From contig DMKB01000086.1 in assembly GCA_003454665.1 (NCBI GenBank), forward strand, positions 1 through 10,166: a stretch of DNA of 10,166 bases, written 5' to 3'. This document shows, in pieces, positions 6,485 to 10,166 of this stretch (its first letter is position 1; every line of letters starts with the position of its first letter). The translations under genes and the position numbers were made by a program. The notes below the pieces were generated by a model. It ran no database searches, was not told the DNA's origin, and worked only from the letters and a program-made list of their open reading frames with translations. Origin of the DNA: Nitrospiraceae bacterium. GTDB taxonomy: Bacteria > Nitrospirota > UBA9217.

Positions 6485-6503
6485 GTCCCGCTATAAGCGG
6501 GAC
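6485..6503. repeat. Perfect palindromic stem-loop upstream of the glyQ promoter
   Basis: GTCCCGCT (6485-6492) and AGCGGGAC (6496-6503) form a GC-rich 8-bp perfect stem with a 3-base ATA loop. No T-run follows on the + strand and no strong one is seen on the - strand, so a simple intrinsic terminator is unlikely. It lies about 40 bp upstream of the -35 box, so it could be an operator, an extragenic palindrome or the end of a transcript from ftsB. Confidence 0.5.
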
Positions 6504-6544
6504 CGGATGGGCTCCACTGATACTGTTGAAAAACCGATATTTTC

Positions 6545-6572
6545 TTGACAAGGGGGGTGTTTTTTGTATAAT
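6545..6572 (+). promoter_or_regulatory. Consensus sigma-70 promoter of glyQ
   Basis: The -35 box TTGACA (6545-6550) and the -10 box TATAAT (6567-6572) both match the consensus exactly, with a 16-bp spacer that contains a G6 run and a T6 run. Transcription should start near 6579, giving a leader of about 30 nt before the TTG start of glyQ at 6611. The leader is too short for a T-box or other large riboswitch. This is the clearest promoter in the window. Confidence 0.8.
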
Positions 6573-6610
6573 AGCAGTCTGTTTTTCATCTTCTTGTGTA
6601 AGGGTAATCA

Positions 6611-7483
6611 TTGACATTTCAAGAGCTTATACTGACACTCCAGCAGTTCTGGGCATCAAAGGGATGTGTCATTCACCAGCCCTATGACACGGAAGTAGGG
6701 GCAGGGACATTCCACCCGGCCACGTTTCTCCGCGTTCTGGGGCCTGAGCCGTGGAAGACCGCCTATGTCCAGCCGTCCCGGAGACCTACAGACGGCAGGT
6801 ACGGAGAGAATCCCAACCGAACCCAGCACTTTTATCAGTTCCAGGTTATTCTGAAACCCTCCCCCGAACAAGTACAGGAATGGTACCTCGAAAGCCTCGT
6901 GAGTATCGGCATCAACCCCCTGAAGCACGATATCCGGTTCGTCGAGGACGACTGGGAGTCTCCGACGCTCGGCGCTTGGGGGCTCGGATGGGAGGTCTGG
7001 CTTGACGGCATGGAGATCACCCAGTTCACCTATTTCCAGCAGGTAGGCGGCATTGACCTCAGACCGGTATCTGCGGAACTGACGTACGGCGTGGAACGAC
7101 TTGCCATGTACCTTCAGGGTGTCAACAGTATGTTTGACCTCGAATGGACAAAGGGAGTAACGTACGGCGATATTCACCACGACACGGAAGTCCAGTTTTC
7201 CACGTACAATTTTGAACGATCAAACACGGAAATGCTCTTCCACCAGTTCGAGGCGTACGAGAAAGAGTGTGAAAATCTGGTAAAGGCCGGGATCGTTTTT
7301 CCTGCCTACGATTACTGCCTCAAGTGTTCTCATGCCTTTAATCTTCTGGAAGCGGCGGGTGCGATCAGCGTGACCGAGCGGACGGGGTACATTGCCCGGG
7401 TACGGAAGCTTGCCCGGTCCTGTGCCCATGCGTACGTGGCGGAACGTGAGGAAAAGGGATTTCCCCTGCTGAAAAAAGCATGA
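6611..7483 (+). CDS. glyQ: Glycyl-tRNA synthetase alpha subunit
   Basis: This is the 290-aa catalytic alpha subunit of the bacterial heterotetrameric glycyl-tRNA synthetase, a class II enzyme that activates glycine with ATP. The start is TTG at 6611, with AAGGG (6600-6604) six bases upstream. The encoded N-terminus TFQELILTLQQFWASKGCVI matches the family start, so a later start is unlikely. Highly conserved stretches are GAGTFHPATFLRVLGPEP (about 30-47), PSRRPTDGRYGENPNR (55-70), FVEDDWESPTLGAWGLGWEVW (split across 110-130) and QFTYFQQVGG (138-147), and near the C-terminus AFNLLEAAGAISVTERTGYI. Length agrees with the family (about 290-305 aa). It is driven by the consensus promoter just upstream and followed 186 bp later by glyS, its obligate partner. 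The stop overlaps the ATG of a small open frame (see findings). Confidence 0.97.
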   Translation: MTFQELILTLQQFWASKGCVIHQPYDTEVGAGTFHPATFLRVLGPEPWKTAYVQPSRRPTDGRYGENPNRTQHFYQFQVILKPSPEQVQEWYLESLVSIGINPLKHDIRFVEDDWESPTLGAWGLGWEVWLDGMEITQFTYFQQVGGIDLRPVSAELTYGVERLAMYLQGVNSMFDLEWTKGVTYGDIHHDTEVQFSTYNFERSNTEMLFHQFEAYEKECENLVKAGIVFPAYDYCLKCSHAFNLLEAAGAISVTERTGYIARVRKLARSCAHAYVAEREEKGFPLLKKA

Positions 7484-7669
7484 AGCATGGTGCCCGCAGA
7501 AACACGCGGACGGACATGGATGCGCGCGGAAAGGCAAAAAACAATTTTTGGACAGGGATACCTTTTATGAACGCGTATCGACAGAAGAAAGGTAGGGGCC
7601 GATTGTTCGTACACATCCGTGTCCCCGGACTATGTGACCGGTGTATCCTATTTGTTTTCAGGAGTAGTT

Positions 7670-9754
7670 TTGCCTAAAGAATTTCTCTTAGAGATCGGAA
7701 CCGAGGAGATCCCGTCACGGTTTATCGGCCCGGCCCTGGAAAAGATGAAGGAGCTTTTTGCCGCCCTCCTGTCGTCGGGTCGCGTTTCCACCGGTGATGA
7801 TGCGGTTCAGACATTCGGAACGCCGAGGCGGCTGGTGTTGCATGCGCCACAGCTGGCAGACCGGCAGGAAGACGTCTCGCGCGAAGTCGTCGGGCCCCCG
7901 AAGAACATAGCCTTTGACGCCGCCGGCCGTCCGACGAAAGCGGCCCTTGTGTTTGCCGAAAAAAACGGTATTCCTGTCGACGCCTTAACATTCACGGCAA
8001 CGCCAAAAGGGGAATATGTCGTTGCGAAGGTAGAGGAAAAGGGCCTTGAAACAGGGATATGGCTCCAAACGATGCTGCCTGACTTTATCCGCTCTATCCC
8101 CTTTCAAAAGACGATGCGCTGGATGGACAAGGAGATCCGGTTTGCCAGGCCCATCCACTGGGTCCTTGCCCTGTGGGGTGGTTCCATCGTAGACTTCGAG
8201 CTTGACGGTATCAGAAGCGGGAACGTCTCCCGAGGTCACCGGTTTATGAGCCCCGGCGCGTTCCTCGTCAAAGACTTCAAATCGTATCTGTCTCAGGGTG
8301 AGCCGAACTACGTTGTGATAGATCCTGAGGTAAGACGACAGAGGATCTTGAAACAGATACAAGAACTGGCAACGTCTCAGGGAGGTACGGTTCTTGAAGA
8401 CCATGGCCTCGTAGATGAAGTAGCGAATCTCGTGGAATATCCCGTCGCCGTTTTGGGATCATTCAACAAGGACTACCTCAGAATACCGAAAGAAATTCTA
8501 ATAACAGCAATGCGTGAACATCAGCGCTATTTTTCCGTTGTCGATTCCGCAGGGGGGCTCCTTCCCTATTTCATTGCCATAAGCAATACCCGTGCCGATG
8601 ACATGGACGTGGTCAGGGCGGGAAATGAGCGGGTCCTTGCCGCGCGGCTTTCGGATGCGGTATATTTTTTCGACCATGACGTAACGACGAAACTTGCTGA
8701 GCGGGTTGAAGCCCTCAGGAAGGTAACCTATCAGGAGAAACTGGGAACGCTCCATGACAAGACGGAGCGCGTTACCGCCTTGTCCGCATATCTGGCGGGC
8801 ATCTTCACGGCAGATATCCCGATCGCGGAGCGGGCCGCCTCTCTCTGCAAGGCAGACCTGCTCACCGGCACTGTCGGAGAGTTTCCGAAGCTTCAGGGGA
8901 CCATGGGCAGGCAGTACGCGCTTCTTTCGGGAGAAGACCCCCGGGTAGCCGAGGCGATCCTGGAACACTATCTCCCCCGCTTTGCCGGTGACGAACTGCC
9001 GAAGACGACGGAGGGTATCTGCGTAGGCATCGCTGACCGGATAGACACCATCGTAGGATGTTTCCTGGCCGGGCTCATCCCGACGGGCTCGGAAGATCCC
9101 TATGGTCTGCGCAGGCAATCCGCAGCCATTATTACCATGGTGAAGGAACGAGGCCTGCGATTGTCGCTCAAGGATCTGATTGCCGAGGCGTGCAGGAAAT
9201 ACGCGCTCAAGAAGGGAGACGCAGAGCGGGTCGCGGTTGAAACGCTGGACTTCTTCCGGCAGCGGGTCGCGGGCATGCTCGCGTCAGAGGGATTGCGTCC
9301 GGATATCGTTGATGCGGCACTGAGTGTGGCATTTGACGACCCGAGCATCGCCGGGGAAAAAGTGCGCGCCCTCGATGCGCTGAGGACTTCGGTGGATTAC
9401 GAGCCCTTCGTCACGGCCCTGAAGCGCGCAGGGAACATCCTGCCGAAGAAGTTTGAAGGCACGGTCAAGAAGGGTCTGCTGCACGCCGATGCGGAGAAGG
9501 CGCTGTATGATTCCTATATGGAAATCAAGGACCGCGTTGTTGCGAAGACAACACAGCTGGATTTCCGCGGTGCCTTGACCGACATCGCATCGCTTCGGAA
9601 GCCGGTGGACGCTTTTTTTGATTCAGTCATGGTCATGGACAAGAACGCCGACGTGAAAGCGAACCGCCTCGCCCTTCTTGCCGGAATCACCAATCTTTTT
9701 GCGGGGATCGCCGATTTTTCCCGATTGATGTTGAGCGTTGAAGAGAAGGGATAG
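7670..9754 (+). CDS. glyS: Glycyl-tRNA synthetase beta subunit
   Basis: This 694-aa beta subunit binds tRNA(Gly) and pairs with the alpha subunit in an alpha2/beta2 enzyme. I chose TTG 7670 because AGGAG (7660-7664) lies five bases upstream and the family N-terminus (PKEFLLEIGTEEIPSRF) begins there. The frame stays open to GTG/ATG-like codons further upstream (for example at 7619), but those would add an unrelated extension of 17 residues. Visible landmarks are the EIGTEE(I/L)P opening, TFGTPRRLVLH, the KTMRWMD...FARPIHWVLAL block, an HD-type domain with HD at 362-363 followed by KADLLTGTVGEFPKLQGTMG, the tRNA-binding segment TGSEDPYGLRRQSAAI, and a C-terminal DALR-like anticodon-binding region (FDSVMVMDKNADVKANRLALL begins near 650). 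Length is close to the E. coli subunit (689 aa). A 70-bp gap separates it from ppdK. Confidence 0.96.
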   Translation: MPKEFLLEIGTEEIPSRFIGPALEKMKELFAALLSSGRVSTGDDAVQTFGTPRRLVLHAPQLADRQEDVSREVVGPPKNIAFDAAGRPTKAALVFAEKNGIPVDALTFTATPKGEYVVAKVEEKGLETGIWLQTMLPDFIRSIPFQKTMRWMDKEIRFARPIHWVLALWGGSIVDFELDGIRSGNVSRGHRFMSPGAFLVKDFKSYLSQGEPNYVVIDPEVRRQRILKQIQELATSQGGTVLEDHGLVDEVANLVEYPVAVLGSFNKDYLRIPKEILITAMREHQRYFSVVDSAGGLLPYFIAISNTRADDMDVVRAGNERVLAARLSDAVYFFDHDVTTKLAERVEALRKVTYQEKLGTLHDKTERVTALSAYLAGIFTADIPIAERAASLCKADLLTGTVGEFPKLQGTMGRQYALLSGEDPRVAEAILEHYLPRFAGDELPKTTEGICVGIADRIDTIVGCFLAGLIPTGSEDPYGLRRQSAAIITMVKERGLRLSLKDLIAEACRKYALKKGDAERVAVETLDFFRQRVAGMLASEGLRPDIVDAALSVAFDDPSIAGEKVRALDALRTSVDYEPFVTALKRAGNILPKKFEGTVKKGLLHADAEKALYDSYMEIKDRVVAKTTQLDFRGALTDIASLRKPVDAFFDSVMVMDKNADVKANRLALLAGITNLFAGIADFSRLMLSVEEKG

Positions 9755-9824
9755 AAGCCAAAGCGTTTTTCGCTCTTGCATTATTTGAATTTACCATAAC
9801 ACGGTACCAGGGAGGAAGTTCAAT

Positions 9825-10166
9825 ATGGATACGGAGAAGAAGTATGTTTACTTTTTCGGCAATGGACAGGCTGACGGGACCGGGGTGATGAAAGACCTCC
9901 TCGGCGGCAAGGGGGCCGGCCTTGCTGAAATGACGAACACCGGCGTGCCGGTTCCGCCGGGATTCACCATCACGACGGAGGTTTGCAACCTGTTCTATGA
10001 CCTTGGCAAACGCGTACCCGATGGTCTGGATGAGCAGATGCACGAATACATGAAGCAGGTCGAAGAGGCCGTGGGCGATGGGTTCCTCTTCGGCTCGGCG
10101 GAGAAACCCTTGCTCGTATCCGTGCGGTCGGGCTCCAAGTTTTCCATGCCCGGCATGATGGACACC
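9825..10166 (+). CDS. ppdK: Pyruvate phosphate dikinase, N-terminal part (3' truncated by window edge)
   Basis: The first 114 codons of pyruvate, phosphate dikinase are present; the gene continues past the right edge (the full enzyme is usually about 870-900 aa). PPDK interconverts ATP + Pi + pyruvate and AMP + PPi + phosphoenolpyruvate, and serves in PPi-linked glycolysis or gluconeogenesis. The start ATG has a strong site, GGAGG (9811-9815), nine bases upstream. Family marks in the nucleotide-binding domain are YVYFFGNG, the lysine loop LLGGKGAGLAEM (K29), VPVPPGFTITTEVC, and SVRSGSKFSMPGMMDT with the ATP-binding Arg101. These separate it from PEP synthase, which lacks the GSKFSMPGMMDT form. 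The order glyQ-glyS-ppdK is one I recall from Geobacter-type genomes. The 70-bp upstream gap is AT-rich but shows no promoter that I trust. Confidence 0.95.
   Translation, partial: MDTEKKYVYFFGNGQADGTGVMKDLLGGKGAGLAEMTNTGVPVPPGFTITTEVCNLFYDLGKRVPDGLDEQMHEYMKQVEEAVGDGFLFGSAEKPLLVSVRSGSKFSMPGMMDT

Larger units (their letters stand above)
6203..6610 (+). other. 408-bp non-coding gap rich in inverted repeats
   Basis: No convincing gene lies here. What can be seen, in order: AGGAC/GTCCT (6195-6199/6206-6210), a 5-bp stem over the ftsB stop; ATGCATC/GGTGCAT (6215-6221/6231-6237), a 7-bp stem with one G-U pair; a T6 run at 6283-6288 with only a 4-bp stem (GTAT/ATAC) before it; and a set of nested repeats at 6307-6447. 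These are followed by a perfect 8-bp stem at 6485-6503, a consensus promoter at 6545-6572 and the glyQ leader. I found no T-box sequence, glycine riboswitch core, tRNA or SRP RNA signature. The low-complexity, Arg- and Cys-rich frames on either strand do not look like proteins. Confidence 0.6.

Noticed and set aside
6215..6496. 93-codon + strand frame between ftsB and glyQ
   Set aside because: No ribosome binding site, odd composition rich in Cys, Arg and Pro, no domain, and it runs through the inverted repeats; treated as non-coding.
6400..6610. T-box leader or glycine riboswitch for glyQ
   Set aside because: No AGGGTGGNACCGCG-type T-box sequence or glycine aptamer core is present, and the promoter leaves only about 30 nt of leader.
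6303..6617. 104-codon - strand frame between ftsB and glyQ
   Set aside because: It would overlap the consensus glyQ promoter and start, and its Arg/Ser/Pro-rich product resembles no family.
7619..7669. Upstream start for glyS adding 17 residues
   Set aside because: The added residues do not match the family, and TTG 7670 has AGGAG at a good distance with the conserved N-terminus following at once.
8498..9118. 206-codon open frame on the - strand
   Set aside because: It is antisense to conserved glyS sequence, with an Arg-rich composition and no family resemblance.
9760..9780. AGCG-TTTTT-CGCT stem after glyS as a terminator
   Set aside because: Only four base pairs, and the T-run is in the loop rather than after the stem; not a credible terminator.

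Overview
The window reads as ordinary bacterial chromosome: ten genes, all on the + strand, densely packed and with mid-range GC. The protein motifs (a phosphoglucomutase/phosphomannomutase starting FGTSGWRG, split alpha2/beta2 glycyl-tRNA synthetase, and pyruvate phosphate dikinase right after glyS) and the order glyQ-glyS-ppdK suggest a Gram-negative, probably anaerobic bacterium of the Desulfobacterota (former Deltaproteobacteria) type. A related phylum such as Nitrospirota is also possible. This placement is inference from gene content and recalled gene order, not from a search.

Layout. 1-406 is the C-terminal end of a PfkB-family sugar/nucleoside kinase cut by the left edge. Directly behind it lies a 27-codon frame (414-497) whose first dozen residues look like the N-terminus of methylthioadenosine phosphorylase, possibly a gene remnant. 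A tight cluster follows: an unrecognised 189-aa protein (478-1047), a six-TPR lipoprotein of PilF/PilW type (1062-1805) and a RodZ-like membrane protein with an N-terminal HTH domain (1809-2732). After a 230-bp gap come phosphoglucomutase (2963-4393), enolase (4492-5775) and an FtsB/DivIC-type division protein (5858-6202). A 408-bp non-coding stretch follows, holding several inverted repeats and ending in a consensus sigma-70 promoter. This promoter drives glyQ (6611-7483) and probably glyS (7670-9754). Pyruvate phosphate dikinase (9825 on) runs off the right edge.

Themes. The left half couples cell-envelope shape and surface structures (pilotin-like TPR lipoprotein, RodZ, FtsB) with central carbon metabolism. 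Phosphoglucomutase feeds sugar-phosphate precursors to envelope polysaccharide, enolase makes phosphoenolpyruvate, and PPDK interconverts phosphoenolpyruvate and pyruvate. The right half adds glycine tRNA charging.

No mobile element, CRISPR array, tRNA or rRNA was seen, and there is no convincing sign of a new multi-gene system. The points most worth a second look are the possible mtnP remnant, the inverted-repeat-rich gap upstream of glyQ, the Shine-Dalgarno-less and possibly leaderless start of the phosphoglucomutase gene, and a small reading frame linking glyQ to glyS.
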